A stretch of 64,000 bases of DNA from Viridothelium virens (GCA_010094025.1 ML991800.1:248001-312000), one strand, 5' to 3'. Counted from the stretch's first letter, positions 11,320-23,231 are shown. Notes: a model not told the origin generated them from the sequence alone. Translations and numbers: made by a program.

Positions 11320-13545
11320 ATGATTGCATTCGAGATGCTTCGCTGCAACGACTTCATCTTTCTCTTGTTCATTTCTATACTTCTATTCAATGCTGTTCAT
11401 TCTCTGGATTCACTGCCGATGGACCTTTGGATTGGAGGAGAGACGGAAGAAGACCAGACGCCTTGGGTTAAAAGGCCAACCTGGCACAAGGAGACAAGAC
11501 TTGATGGATCACTGAGTTTTCAAGGCGTTGTTGATATTGCGCATGCTCATTTTCTCTGGCTGAAAGAGCAACGTGACGCCGGGATTGGGACCAGTGCCAA
11601 CGTTGTAGCCGCAATGTGGGATCCTAGCACTAGAACGGTTTGGGCCTCAGCCATCCCCCGTGGTCGACAAAAGGCGGTGATGGAGAGTGGCTGCATTAAC
11701 GGGCTTGCCCCTGTGTTATATAGTCAAGTCAAGAGCGTGTGGGACAAGACTGGTCAGCCCATTCACGCTGAAGATGGCGTCTACTACAATTTCGAAACGA
11801 TGGGCGGAACGATAACCAATGGAAGATATCCCGCAGGTTCGATGATTGCAGCTTGGGGAAGATATAATGATTTCGACCGAGAGGGGCAAAAAAATCTCTG
11901 CTTCACCGAACGAATAAGAGCTCCTAGCTGTCGGACAGTGGCAATGAATCTTGGCATAAGCTTTACTCCACCAACTCATCCACAGCCAGCAGGTCCACCA
12001 CAGCCAGCAGCTCCTCCACAGCCAGCACCTCTTCCACAGGCAGGCACCGTCCGACGACCAGACAATGAGGACTTTGGTCTTGATCATGATTCGGATGCAG
12101 AGGAATTTGAACAGGCTCTAACAGGTGCCGATGCAGGCGATGCAGATGATGCCGGTGCAGCCGATGATGCAGGCGATGCTGCCGATGATGCTGCCGATGC
12201 ATGCGATCAATACTCGGACGAGGGCCTGGATCCAGATGACTTCGTTCTCCCTGCGGCAGGCTTGCGCCATTACAAGCGCCATGTTACGCGGCACAAAGGT
12301 CGAGGAGAGAATCGGTCCTCGTGTGTTCAATCCCAGATCCCATCGAGGGCCTCCCCAGTTGTAATCCCGATAACACTTGCCCCAACTAACCCTGTAGCAA
12401 ACACAACGATCGTGCTAGGACATGATAATGCAAGTGGTCAGAATGGCAAACCCTTTCCAAATCCAACGACAACTGAGGGGTTCCTTGGTCTTGGTCATGG
12501 TGAAATAACACCTGCTCCGAGTTTGGATGTCGTGACATCAGCTCCGTCAATACTTTCTTGCACTCTCCAGAATGAAGACCCGGATCAAGGTATCGACGCA
12601 AGAGGCTGCATTTGCGGTACAACAATACTCCCAGTCCTCACGGTCTCTTCTGCTACGGATGATTCGCAGAGCTGCTCGTATACAGCGCTCCCATCCTCGG
12701 ATAGTCCAAACCCAATCACAGTGCAAACCCAGGCCTGGTTCAGCAACTGTCAAGCGTGCACCTTAGCTGGCGGCGTCGCGGACACTGTTACGTGCTCATC
12801 AGTGGCAGGGTGTACGACAACCGCGCCGTCTCCGATTTCCACTTTCGCGGTTAATCTTTCCAACAACAGTGTCGCGATTGGCAGCGCCAATAAAGTAAAC
12901 AACGGATCCGACCTGCGTACCAATGTATACAACCAGTTACGAAATCTTTGCCCGGACGATAAGAACAATTGCATTTCTACAGAAAGCGCTGAAATCGACG
13001 AGATTGCTACTGTTGTTGGTCATGGAGTCGCCTGGGGGTCTTTGAAATTCACCATAGCTGATAGTCGCTACGATAACACGACAAACAGGGATCGAATGCT
13101 TTCCGCAGTGGTCGCCTCCTGGCAGCAAGCTTCCACAAGGGCCTGTCAACAAGTTGAATACGAATTGGAGCGGAAGGTGAAATCGCCTGGATCTGGATGC
13201 GGCGCTGGAGTGATGAAGCGGGATCTACCCACGTGGGCAGAAATGGAAAAGCGATCTCCGGATTGTTGTGGGAAAGAGCCCCTGGAAACATGCACCTATC
13301 AGGGAACCATTTGTTCAGGACCAGACCTTATCAGCGCCGTGTTTCCTGGCCCTCACGATCCCTATCAGAATCGTCTCAATGTCGAGGTAGACTGGAAGCT
13401 CGATGATGATTCTCCTTTGGACCAATTCATCTGCGAAATGATGATCAATGGAGTCACTGCGGCTGCCCTGGAAATCGCACCAGAACTTGCTGGATACGAG
13501 ATTTTTGAGGATATGGAGTTTCAAGCTGTTTGTGGAGGTAAGTGA
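11320..13545 (+). CDS. Large secreted protein with possible deaminase-like N-terminal domain
   Basis: The frame encodes 741 residues with a signal peptide at about 1-29 (hydrophobic FIFLLFISILLFNAV). Residues about 45-215 form a compact domain: two strands (NVVAAMWDPSTRTVWASAIP), then IHAEDGVYYNFE with His149-Ala-Glu151, a strand MIAAWGR, then Cys194 and APSC204 followed by a short helix. The HAE plus later paired Cys order resembles the zinc deaminase fold, including secreted toxin-type deaminases described from bacteria and fungi. The Cys spacing (nine residues rather than two) is not canonical, so this is a hypothesis. A Pro-Gln-Ala linker (about 222-242), an Asp/Ala-rich acidic stretch (about 270-295) and Thr/Ser-rich sequence follow. 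The C-terminal part is Cys-rich with KR Kex2-type sites. A GTAAGT at 13538-13543 just before the stop suggests the last few residues may be spliced to end near 13623. Confidence 0.75.
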   Translation: MIAFEMLRCNDFIFLLFISILLFNAVHSLDSLPMDLWIGGETEEDQTPWVKRPTWHKETRLDGSLSFQGVVDIAHAHFLWLKEQRDAGIGTSANVVAAMWDPSTRTVWASAIPRGRQKAVMESGCINGLAPVLYSQVKSVWDKTGQPIHAEDGVYYNFETMGGTITNGRYPAGSMIAAWGRYNDFDREGQKNLCFTERIRAPSCRTVAMNLGISFTPPTHPQPAGPPQPAAPPQPAPLPQAGTVRRPDNEDFGLDHDSDAEEFEQALTGADAGDADDAGAADDAGDAADDAADACDQYSDEGLDPDDFVLPAAGLRHYKRHVTRHKGRGENRSSCVQSQIPSRASPVVIPITLAPTNPVANTTIVLGHDNASGQNGKPFPNPTTTEGFLGLGHGEITPAPSLDVVTSAPSILSCTLQNEDPDQGIDARGCICGTTILPVLTVSSATDDSQSCSYTALPSSDSPNPITVQTQAWFSNCQACTLAGGVADTVTCSSVAGCTTTAPSPISTFAVNLSNNSVAIGSANKVNNGSDLRTNVYNQLRNLCPDDKNNCISTESAEIDEIATVVGHGVAWGSLKFTIADSRYDNTTNRDRMLSAVVASWQQASTRACQQVEYELERKVKSPGSGCGAGVMKRDLPTWAEMEKRSPDCCGKEPLETCTYQGTICSGPDLISAVFPGPHDPYQNRLNVEVDWKLDDDSPLDQFICEMMINGVTAAALEIAPELAGYEIFEDMEFQAVCGGK

Positions 13546-14373
13546 TCCACACAAGTGCAGATTGCCTCCTTCAGCAGACTGCTCCTCTGTACTGGTTCTG
13601 ACTGAGGGGTGCCCAGACTCGTGAGAGCATTTTTATGCATGATGCTGTGTGAGGATGGCGAACATGATCGACTTGGGGAGAAGTTGTCCATGCATCAACT
13701 CTCCCTCCACCCAAATCGCATCGTGAAGTTAGGGAGCCCCCCAGCAAGAATTTAGCGTGTCAGAGCGACTGCTTCGGCAACTTCAGATCCTTGGTGGCTT
13801 TTCTCCCCCGACCTTCTTTTGTACATTGACTCAGCACCTATAGATAATTGCACACTAATCGAGATCACAGTGCCTCTTATGCAGCTTTCAGCTTTCAACA
13901 TCTAGAAGTCTGGTTTTGACGAGCTGCTATGACAAAGCCTATCATTATTATTGTTTTTCTCTTTTGATTCGATGATGATAATGGCGCGAAATGTTGTAGG
14001 CGCTCGAATGTGAATTAGAGGTCAGGAAAAGGTCGAGCCTAATTTTTAGGGAATTCTGGTTGAGGACGCGGCGTGGATGACACGTCGCCAGTGGTTGCTT
14101 TTGCACAGAGTCCCCTACAGCTGATGTCGAGACGAATTTTCTCGGCAGACTTTGAAGGGCCACTCACCGTCTTTTGCATGCGGGAGCAGAAGACTGCTGG
14201 ACATTTGCATGACCAAGTCGTGACTCCCTCGTATCAGTCACGGTAGGCAAAGGCCAATGCCAGAGCTCAACGACAGAATCCTGCGCAATACCAATAGACT
14301 CTTCGTGCTATTGCTAATTGTCCAAGGGATCCAAACCAGGCAGATCGAGTTGATCGCGATAAAATATCTTGGT
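13546..14373. other. Intergenic, convergent gene ends
   Basis: No supported feature apart from the possible tiny final exon of the upstream gene, which would end at about 13623. Confidence 0.55.
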
Positions 14374-16285
14374 CTACCCCAAGATAAACAGCATCCAAGA
14401 GCAGAAGCTAAGCCAGAAGACTCGGGGAAAATTCCCTGACAGTCCAGCCTCATTGTTCGCTTCGGGTGCGGTGGGCGCAGCAGGCTCGGTAGGCTCGGTG
14501 TTTGTCGCACGGCTAGCCGATACCGACAGGGCACCATTTTCACTTACAGTAATAGTCGAGAAAGCATCCATCGTACCATCTATCACAATGCCGTTCGTTG
14601 CAGCTGATACGGTTTCTCCTGCCGCCGTTATTGCTGGACCGCCGACTGTTAGTGTTCTGGAGCCAAGCATCACCAGGGTGGCGGAAGTCCCAGAAAAGGC
14701 CTCAGCAGTAAGGACCTGAGTTCCCAAAGTGACAACAGCTTCTTCAAATAACTCGTTGGCGCTAGTACCGTCCTGACTAATAGACATCACTGCTGAGTAG
14801 ATTTGATTTCCGACAGTGATGGCACTTGGCCCAGGTTGTGGATCATTTGAAGACAATTCTTCTTCGCCAGCTACATCCGTCAGTCCATTTTCTGGCTCAG
14901 CTTGTTCATTTGCTGGCGATGAATGAGACCCTGCCGCATCTGAAATGGTTCCCACTAACTTCGCAAGATCCCCCGGTCGCTCCGGAGCATAAGATGCTAT
15001 TGCGGCAGTCGATTGATCGTTGGGCGGACTTGCCGCCTCTCCAGCATTCCAGCCGCCGGCAGACTCATCTTGCATAGCTCCCTTTACGGACTCGATATCC
15101 ATCGCTGCAACAATCGAAGATCCTACACTTGAGCTTCCAGATGCGCTTGCCTCTGATCCGCTTGCATCCGATCCATCTACCTCGGGTTCACCTGCATTTG
15201 GTCCGCTCGCGTCGGGCGCGTCTGCCTTTTGTGCGCCTGAATCTGGCATGCTTGCATCTTGCTTGTTTCCGCCTGGTTCGCTGCCATCTTGTCCGCTCGA
15301 TCCAACTAGCTGCGACACAATCCTAGATGCCACGGACTCAACATCTCCCGACTGAGGCTCTTCTGGAACTAGTCCACCCAGGGCATCACCTTGCAAGCCA
15401 GCTTTTGCAGGATTTGCATAAGTCCCTGAAGCTCCAAGATCTGGCTCAGCAATGACAGGTAGAGCCTGTGCGAGTGTCTGAATCGCAGAAACCACTCCAG
15501 CTACAGACTTGTCCTCCTCAGCAGGGTTCGCAACTGGACTGTTCGTCGCCTGAGGAATATTCGTCACTTGAGGGATACCGGGGCCTTCACTCGCTGGTCT
15601 GGGTACCGGCGCGGATGTATGCAAGACGGTTTGAGGGCGACTCGTTGCCCCGGCTGCTGGAGGGAGCACTCCACCCGTGCCAATGCTGCCTGCAATGGGC
15701 GCGGGAGAAGGCGTGACGGGGCCCATGAAGGTATTCACTGGACTGGCGGGTTGATCAAAGGAGTGCAGCATCACAGGTCCACCACATGGCGGACTGAAGA
15801 TAGTGACTTGTGTGACAGTGGTATTGCGTGTTGTGTAGACGATTGTCTCCGTTTGGACGCCACAGGTCTTATTAGCATAGAAGGTAACAGTATCATTATT
15901 ACCAGAATCAGAATAGTATCGATGCCCTGGTCCTGCGAAGCCGGCTCTGTCTCTTCTCCTCATCCCTGGGTGGTTATGAAGTTTATGGAAATCATGATGC
16001 GTTCCGAGAATGTTTTCAGCAGGTACTACCGTGCTGTACGGCAATGCTGTACTTGCGCTTGTGCTCGCATCATTTTGATCGCTAATTACGTCTTCAACAG
16101 ATCTGCCCAAACTCATTGCGGAGGAAGGATTCATTTGGGCCATGGCAGTTATGCCTGCAGTTGCAATGTTAGATCCGGACTTGTTCCGCAAAAGGATGTC
16201 AAAGCATGGACTAACCATTTTGACCGGTGGCCAACACATGCGGAAGCAAGCTACTAGCGAGTAGCACGATGATATTGATCCGCAT
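14374..16285 (-). CDS. Secreted GPI-type Ser/Ala/Gly-rich surface protein, two exons
   Basis: Exons (minus strand) are 16285-16216 and 16154-14374, giving 616 residues. The long uninterrupted frame starts further upstream, but that N-terminus is unconvincing. Starting at the ATG at 16285 gives an ideal signal peptide (MRINIIVLLASSLLPHVLA). A 61-bp intron (GTTAGT..CTGCAG) then joins it in phase to GITAMAQMNPSS. After a His-rich stretch comes CGVQTETIVYTT, a Thr/Pro-rich region and a low-complexity SGSDASG-type stalk. Next are strand repeats such as ITVGNQIYSAV and GSRTLTVGGPAITAAGETV. The final hydrophobic tail (VFWLSFCSWMLFILG) fits a GPI-anchor signal. The architecture is that of a cell-wall surface protein. 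A decayed paralogue lies at 4621-5300. Biochemical function is unknown. Confidence 0.75.
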
Positions 16286-17756
16286 CTCGACAAGTGTTTA
16301 AGTTTCCATGCCAATGAATGGCTCAAGAAGAGCACAGTTGATTTTGGGCATCGTAGGTATTTTGAGGAACCTGAGAAGGTTCTCAACCCATCGAACGGAT
16401 ACTTTATGAGCTGAGCCCGAAACAGTCATAGCTAGAAATAATTGCAGCTATGTTCCTGGTAGATAAAGGAGACGGCAAGTTATCCAGCAACTTCGCATGA
16501 TTGGTGACCTGCTTGGTCCCAGCACTACTTCGCTGACCATCTGGCACAAAGTGCGGCTGAATGGTAGTACTGCAAAGTCAAAATGTGAGATGGAGCTTGC
16601 CGGCCAGGGAGATTGTCCCAGGCAATCAAACTTCAGAGCCTTGCTTTCCCAAAGGCGGTCAGACATCTCCACCAATGAACGCGTCACCCTCAGCTACTCT
16701 TCGCGGGAAAAAGTCTCAAGTTATCCAGGGTCGCCCCTGCTCCTTGCTCCCTGCCACGTGCCGGCCCCCTTTTTTCACGTCAGCACAATGAAATTGGGAT
16801 CGTTGAATAAATTAATAGTGCCCGACCGCGTCACTGCGTCGTCTAAGCAGGCAGAGGCACGATACCACAGAGTCACGCGTTACCTGTCCAAAGCACTTGA
16901 GTACCGGTTATCTACAAGACTTGACACGAGTGAGCCCAAGCTATCAGATGGACGTATATAGAAGAAATTCATGACCTGCACGGTCTCTGCACTTCCCACC
17001 AGCTTTGTGCGATGATTGCAATATGTCACACTCGTGAATGCCATGACTGAATCTGTCAGAGACTACCGCGTTCCCAAGGCATCGCTGAAGGTAATATCTC
17101 GACTGTTGCTGGGCGGCGAGTGGCTGGCTGCAGCCGTGCTATCTACGGAGTATTGTTTGCCAATCCATGCCGGATGACTGGTCAAGGCGTCAGTATTCCG
17201 TTAACTTAAACCCCTGCACTTGTCACGCTGTTGACTTTCCGTCTCTCATCAGCCAGGCCGAGCCGCCAATCGGATATGTCATGGAGCCTACTTCAACGGT
17301 TCCGGAAATGCCCGTAGGTGTGGAGACGGTGCAATTTACGGAGTACTCAGGCATATCTATGAATTGAAAATTTGAAATAGACTTGGGCGTTTCAGTGACC
17401 AAAGCATTACTGCCAGCTGAATACACAGAAAGGGTAAGCAGAGTCAGCACGCTGTGGGTTCGTTAATGGTACTCACTGCCTGACCGGCTAAGAATGCGAC
17501 AAAGTCCCATACAGAAAGGATCAGTGTGGTTCTGGGAGTTGAAAGTATGTATTATTAGATAGAGAACTCGAAGACGAACATAGCAAGCTCGAATAATACT
17601 CCAAGTCCATGCCGCTAAGACATTTTTCAGCCCAATGCAGTCAAACATCGCGCACCCACAACAATTCCAACCACAAACGAATCCCACCAACTAACACAGC
17701 TCCCACAGAAGCTCTCCACCATCTTCCCAATCCAGTCCATCATCCAAGTCCAGAAC
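16286..17756. other. Intergenic region
   Basis: No convincing coding region; ORFs such as 16497-16961 lack domain features or flanking splice logic. Two TACGGAGTA copies lie at 17144-17152 and 17337-17345. Confidence 0.55.
17144..17345 (+). repeat. Two TACGGAGTA motif copies
   Basis: Exact copies at 17144-17152 and 17337-17345, same orientation, downstream of the minus-strand cerato-platanin gene. Confidence 0.8.
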
Positions 17757-18203
17757 CTATGCCTGAAACTCCGCCGCCCTCTTCGCATGCGGCAGCTTAC
17801 ACAGCGAAAAATCCACCGGCGTAACCGTCGCATCGACGCGACCAAACTGCACCGCATTCCCATTCGTAAGATCATTCATCGCCTCCTCGCTCATATTGAC
17901 GCCGGTGTCAGTGTGGTCGACAGCGGTGACGTAGATAGTCTTGCCGTTGTAGGTGACGCTGAGGCACTGGCCGCACGAAGGCGAGTTCCAGCCGGGAATG
18001 CTCTGCCAGCCCGCGATGTAGGGGAAGCTGGGCACCGCGCTCTGCGTCTGGTAGCCATAGCGCGTGATCAGCCCGTTGGCGCCGTCGGAGCAGGACACTG
18101 CGGTCATGGAGCGCGTGCCGTCGTCGTAGCCGGTGTCGTAGGAGACGCTGACGGCGGAGGCGGCGGCGGTGAAGAGGGCGAGGATGGTGCTGAAGGACTG
18201 CAT
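17757..18203 (-). CDS. Cerato-platanin
   Basis: This single exon encodes 148 residues. A signal peptide (about 1-17, MQSFSTILALFTAAASA) is followed by the mature cerato-platanin domain. It begins VSVSYDTGYDDGTRSM and continues with CSDGANGLITRYGYQTQ, the SCGQC pair, YVTAVDHTDTGVNMS and SLCKL. Four conserved Cys are present, as expected for two disulfides. Cerato-platanins are small secreted double-psi beta-barrel proteins that bind chitin oligomers, loosen cellulose and can act as elicitors in plants. About ten residues after the last Cys (PHAKRAAEFQA) extend beyond the usual end and contain a KR pair. The call is secure; whether this member is an effector or a growth protein cannot be told. 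Confidence 0.95.
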   Translation of the reverse strand: MQSFSTILALFTAAASAVSVSYDTGYDDGTRSMTAVSCSDGANGLITRYGYQTQSAVPSFPYIAGWQSIPGWNSPSCGQCLSVTYNGKTIYVTAVDHTDTGVNMSEEAMNDLTNGNAVQFGRVDATVTPVDFSLCKLPHAKRAAEFQA

Positions 18204-19379
18204 TTTTGGTGCTGGTGGTGGTTGAAGTGGGATGTGGGTCTTGGACGTGAGGAAATTGGGATTGTTTAAGAGAGAAGATTAGAGATTAGAAGCACTTGGT
18301 ATGGATATTTCGATGTTTTGATAGCAGAAGAAGCTGATGAGTGATGAAAGTGGATGAGAGGCGGCGATATGAAAGTACTTTATACTTTGTGGATGTCTTG
18401 AAGGCAGCTTCCCTTACCGACGTATGCCAAGGAAAGTCCCATGTGAGAATATAGAGCTTATGCCCTGCCACTGCCATCACGATGGGCAAGTGTGGGCCAT
18501 TCTTGGTTAATACGAAGGAGGACCCTCTGAGATGCAGCACGGCAGGTTCATTACGATGGTGTTCCCGCTGGACAATAAGGATGCCCTAGGTGGGGAGGGA
18601 TGGGTGACGTTACAAAGCTCCAAAACCGGTACCAAGCAGAGAGTCCGCGGATGCCGGACTACTATTTATGGAGATAAAGCGCGAAGCTGGTGCTAAAGCA
18701 GACAGACCAAGCCACTTCCGCTAGCGAAAAGCTGGGGAACGATGCCAAGACAAGTCTCGTGACGTGACATTGGAACGGCGAGGGCGTTACATTCCTTACC
18801 GGCCGGAGTCTTGGCTTTATTGGAAGACTATGCTTTTTTGTTAACAGATCTGCAAAATTTCTCCTCCACTGAATAATCTCACGAGGGAATATCGAGAGAG
18901 ATTTGCATCAGGGTCAGCCCACTGTCAAACACGGCGAAATTTATCGAGGCCAGCTGACAAACATGTCAGGCGATCCGAGCGGAAAATCTTTGCAGAAGGC
19001 TCGAGAGTCAGCCAAGAATACCTCACCGCATCCATCACTGGGTACCATCGTTTAAAAGGGCATGTTCCAGACAATGCGTTCATCTAGTTCCAAGATAGCT
19101 TCAAGAATGGGATGAGACGAGATCTGCTACATTCGTGGCAACCTTTCTGACTCCCATAACGTTCGTTGACAAGATATTGAGATATTCTTTCTAGTCCATC
19201 GGTGCCTTTCCGATGGAAACCCAATTTCCAAAGTTGCACGTTCCGCAAGACGGAACGAAAATTTTCTATTCCCTCTATTTTCCATCTATCCATTGCTTCC
19301 AATTCGACGAAGAACTCGCTGTCTCGACAGCAGTTGACTGATAATAAAATGGCTCACGTCCTCGTCACTCCAATACATT
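18204..19379. other. Intergenic region
   Basis: The upstream region of the cerato-platanin gene. I see no gene or repeat in it. Confidence 0.55.
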
Positions 19380-22300
19380 ATATGAGATGCGATTCCTCCG
19401 ATAACATCAAGACCAAAGGAGGTTCTAGCTTAATCGTTAGTATCATTTGCCGAATTCACTGAGACCGTGGGACAGAACAGTGAAAAAGAGGCAAGACTTA
19501 CTCCTGAATGCTATAGTCCACTCTCCCATTCCCATTTAACGCCCGTACCTTTGCCTCTTCCTTCCTTAACTTTTTGCCCCGTTCCTCTGCATCTCTCCAC
19601 TCCGGATTTTCACCCAAGTCTCGCACATCCGCATCGCTCGCTTGGCTTTTCCTTCTCTTTTCGAATCCAGAATACAACGTCTCCAGTGTCTCATCCAGTC
19701 TCGTCGGTGGATGCTGTCCAGGCTCGCCCTTCGAGAGTGCGATCTGAGCTTGACGCCATTGTTCTGCATCGGCCATGCTAAGTTCGGAGGGAAGCATAGG
19801 CACGGCATCTCTGCCTGATAGTTGGGATGGAACTATGTTACTAAAATGTGGATTGGTTGCGCCCATGGACAAAGGGACTCGGGATTGCTGATTCGCAGCA
19901 CCTGCTTTGGCGCTCGCCGTATCCTCAGCTGTCAGGCCAAGACTCCGGTTGAGGAGGCTGTTGGCTATGCCCGAGCTAAAACTCGACCAAAGTCCAGAAA
20001 CGCTTTTACCGACGCTGGACCCAATGCCGGAGATCCCTTGGCCGACCGCTGCGCCAAAGCTGCGCTTGACAGTAGGGAGTGGCTGAGGCTTCAGAGACGC
20101 CATAGCAGGTGAGATGAGCGGCTCGAGACGGTACGCAATCGGGTCTGTGGGATGGAATATGTTGAAAAGCTGGTTACACCTCGGAGAAGATGTCGTGATA
20201 TCCGTGAAGCTTGGAGGTGTAGCCATTTTTGAAGATGAGAGAGAGCTTGAATCGAAGGGATCGGCAGCAATGTCGCCAACAGGTGTCTCTGAGGCAACGC
20301 CGCTGGGCGAATGGCGCGCTACGATAGTCCGACCTTTCAGCATCTGAAAAAGAGCAATAGGGGAGCCAAGACTATAGAAATCTTCCACGTCGAAATCAAG
20401 CTGCGACCCGGATTCGTCCCTCCGACGGCGCAAAGAGCTCTGTCTGCGCACGTGTGTCTGATGGTCTCTTTGATGGCAAAGGATATCGAACATGATTGCG
20501 GATCCTAGCGAGTGACCGATGAGACTAACTTTTCCCTTGAACCCTGGATTGCGCTCCTTGAAAAGTTTGTAAATTCTGTTGCATTCTTGTCGGACAATCC
20601 GAGCAATATGATCCTTGTATGCTGGACTCTGGTAAAGTAGGATATCAAGAGCAAGGTCAGTTAGGAGATTTCTGACGGTCGGTATTCCTTCGACAGTGAT
20701 GTCGTCCAGATTTGGGTATTCTTCGTCCTCTTCAAACTCTGTGTCGCCCAGGTCATGTTCTTTTCTATTGTGGCGCAAGCTTTGCTTGGGAAAGTCCAAT
20801 TTGTGACGCCAGCAGATAGGAAGTACTTGGATACGGCAATTCTTGGGCAGCTTGTCGATCTCATTGTTAAGAGCTTGCAAATCAGTCGAAGATGCGTACA
20901 CAGACTTGAGTGTCTTTCGGAGAGTATTCACATCGTGAACAAAATTGATACTTTCAGTGCGGAGACCTAGCCTCTGACCAATACCATGGGTAACGAACAT
21001 GAGATGCTCGATCTCACGACCTTGTTCGCCTGCATCTTGATCCTGATAGTCCTCTTGGATTTCACGCTCATCCTGTTTACGTACTTCCTCTTCGTGCGCT
21101 TCGCGGTCGTCTTGTGCCGAAACCAAGGACGAAATCTGGCGCTCAAGGCCGAGTCTTCGCTTATCCGTGTCGACCGGGCTGACAGCTTGATCGTGACTTA
21201 TGTCAATAGAGGACCTCCGAGGATCATGGTGGGAGTCTGATTTGGATCTTGTACGCATTTGTGCCGGTCGGTTAAGCTTTTCACCTCCTTCGTTTTTGTC
21301 TTGATCCCCATCATCTTTCGTACGGGGCGGACTTCCTTTGTCTTTCTCTGTACTACCCTTCTTTGCGAGGTCTGTATAGCCTCTTATAATCTTCACGCCT
21401 GCAAAGTGACCGCCGCCAGCGAAGCGCTCGTACATGGTACTACTCATCCTGGACATGAAATCATCGGTGAGCATCCAAGCTATCGTAGAGTCTTGATATG
21501 TTACTATTGAATTCATGTATGCCCCGAATAAACGATGAGTTTTCATCTGCGGTGGAGCTGGGATCTCCCCCAGGGCTTCACCAATCGACTGGACATCAAG
21601 TCTGGGGCCGGCTGTTGTTGGACTGCTCAGAGTGGATCTAGGGGTAGTCGCCCCAGGTGTACTGCTTCTGGAGGTAGAGACCAGCTCTGCTCTCGACTGT
21701 GATGTGTTCCTTTTGTGAGTCGTAGGAGGCGGAAAGCGCCATGGCCTGATTTTGATATAGCCTTCTTCAAGCTGAGTAGCTAGATTCTCATCACATGGCT
21801 TCAAAGTTGAACCGTCTATGGAGTTCAGTAAGCGGCATGCTGTAGTGACCGACAAGACCTATTCACCTTGGAAGAACCACGTCCCCCTTCGAACTTCATA
21901 TACTGGACCAAGCCAATATGCTGGAGCAAGCTCTCGTCTTTCAATGTCGACATCAAAGAGAAAATCCTCATTTACCGGAACTTTGATCGTACGACCTTTA
22001 TCAATACCCTCCTCGCCATTTATGCTTGTGTTTTGTTTTTCATCAGATCGAGGATGCGGGACTGAACCCAAGTCACCATCGTCTTGAGCTACTTCGTACT
22101 GTAACTTCCGGCGCTCGGCGCTATCCTCTTCATCAACGGAGCTTTGAAATGCTGCTTCAAGTGCTCGGGAATCTTGTCTCGAGAAGGCGGTGTATTTTTT
22201 TGGTGGAGGCGGGGGCTTGCTATCGGGAGCTGTTTCGCCCGTTGGGTTCGGTTTTCGTTTAGGAAACTGCGGACTCCTCGTCAGCATGCCTAGACTGATA

Positions 22301-22739
22301 GAGTCTACCGATGCACTTGTCCAACGAAGAATGTAACAAGACCTACGTCAACCGCATGAAACCATTGAACATTGAGGACCGGGCAATCGCGCGGGTATTT
22401 CCTCAAGCTTAGCCTATGTTTATGACTAACTGCATGATCGCCACCTTTGGTCGAAGTGAGCGTGGGCTCCGGGGGTGTCTGATTATCTTGGTCTGTTTTA
22501 GGTGATGCGCTTCTGGAGCTCCATGGCGAGAGGGCACTGATTCCAGCAGTGAGATATGAAGTCTGTTTATTCTCGAGAGGTTTGCTCTCTGAACCAGACA
22601 TTTTTCCCGGCGACCGGCCAATGCCGGCGCCTTCCTGTGCAATCCAGTATGATGGATTGTTGTATGCTTCGCTAGTAGAAGGAAAGCCAGGGATTCTTCG
22701 GCGGACGAGATGAAAGAGGAGATCTGTGAATCGGGCCAA
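19380..22739 (-). CDS. DDHD-domain phospholipase (PA-PLA1 type)
   Basis: Main exons (minus strand) are 22739-22347, 22266-21867 and 21815-19498, giving 1036 residues. The introns are 80 and 51 bp. The second junction restores TWFFQDGSTLKPCDENLA. A WWE-like N-terminal domain (DFLFDVDIERRELAPAYWLG) is followed by a disordered Ser/Arg/Glu-rich stretch. The lipase nucleophile motif GHSLGS lies at 20500-20517. The C-terminal DDHD region includes NIFHPTDPIAYRLEP. Members of this family cleave phosphatidic acid or phosphatidylglycerol and act at ER, Golgi or mitochondrial membranes; yeast Ddl1 is the closest named type. The stop at 19498 lies inside a GTAAGT donor, and a perfect TACTAAC branch point at 19442-19436 is followed by acceptors. 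The protein may therefore continue about 14 residues to a stop at about 19380. Confidence 0.9.
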
Positions 22740-23231
22740 CGTGTATAATTGGAGCTTTGACCGCCCAGCAGCCGTGAGGAAGGCGAGAGGCTGCAGCTCA
22801 GCGGTAGGGAATGGCTAGGGTGGGCACAGCTGTGGCTTGAAACAGTTGGACATTATACCGTATAAAGGATTCCGTAAGGAATATTGACAGCTGGTATCTG
22901 CCAAGACTGTTACTGCCACCGGTGACGTCGCGCTGTAGGGCTGAACGGCGGAAACAACCCCGATGCCGCAAGATTCAATTTCAACCTCGACCTTTGCCTC
23001 CCGTGCTCTCTTGTCAATCCTTCGCAAGGAGTGTCAGATCGAATCCAGGGTGAGGCGATCGGCAGTCAATTGATGCATGCACTGATATCTCCATTGCTTC
23101 CAAGGTTCTGGTTTGCACGTCGCGCCCACGCTTTAATTGTCTTTCCTTATTTCACTCCTCAACCTTCAGTCTCTCAGATCCTACGGATTCAGTGCCATCC
23201 TTGGTCAAATTCATTTCGTTCTCGCTCGAGG
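22740..23231. other. Divergent promoter between the DDHD lipase and thioesterase genes
   Basis: About 490 bp separate the two divergent start codons. No distinct motif was recognised. The frame of the thioesterase is open upstream to 23031, but that extension has no family similarity. Confidence 0.5.

Noticed and set aside
11970-12220. Apparent microsatellites (CAGCCAGCAG-type and GATGC-type runs)
   Set aside because: They are in frame within the secreted protein and encode its Pro-Gln-Ala linker and Asp/Ala stretch, so they are coding low complexity rather than a CRISPR or intergenic repeat array.
16497-16961. 154-codon plus-strand ORF
   Set aside because: No domain, signal peptide or splice context; composition resembles random translation of intergenic DNA.
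23031-23231. 67-residue N-terminal extension of the thioesterase frame
   Set aside because: No family similarity; the Met at 23232 gives the normal family length and start.
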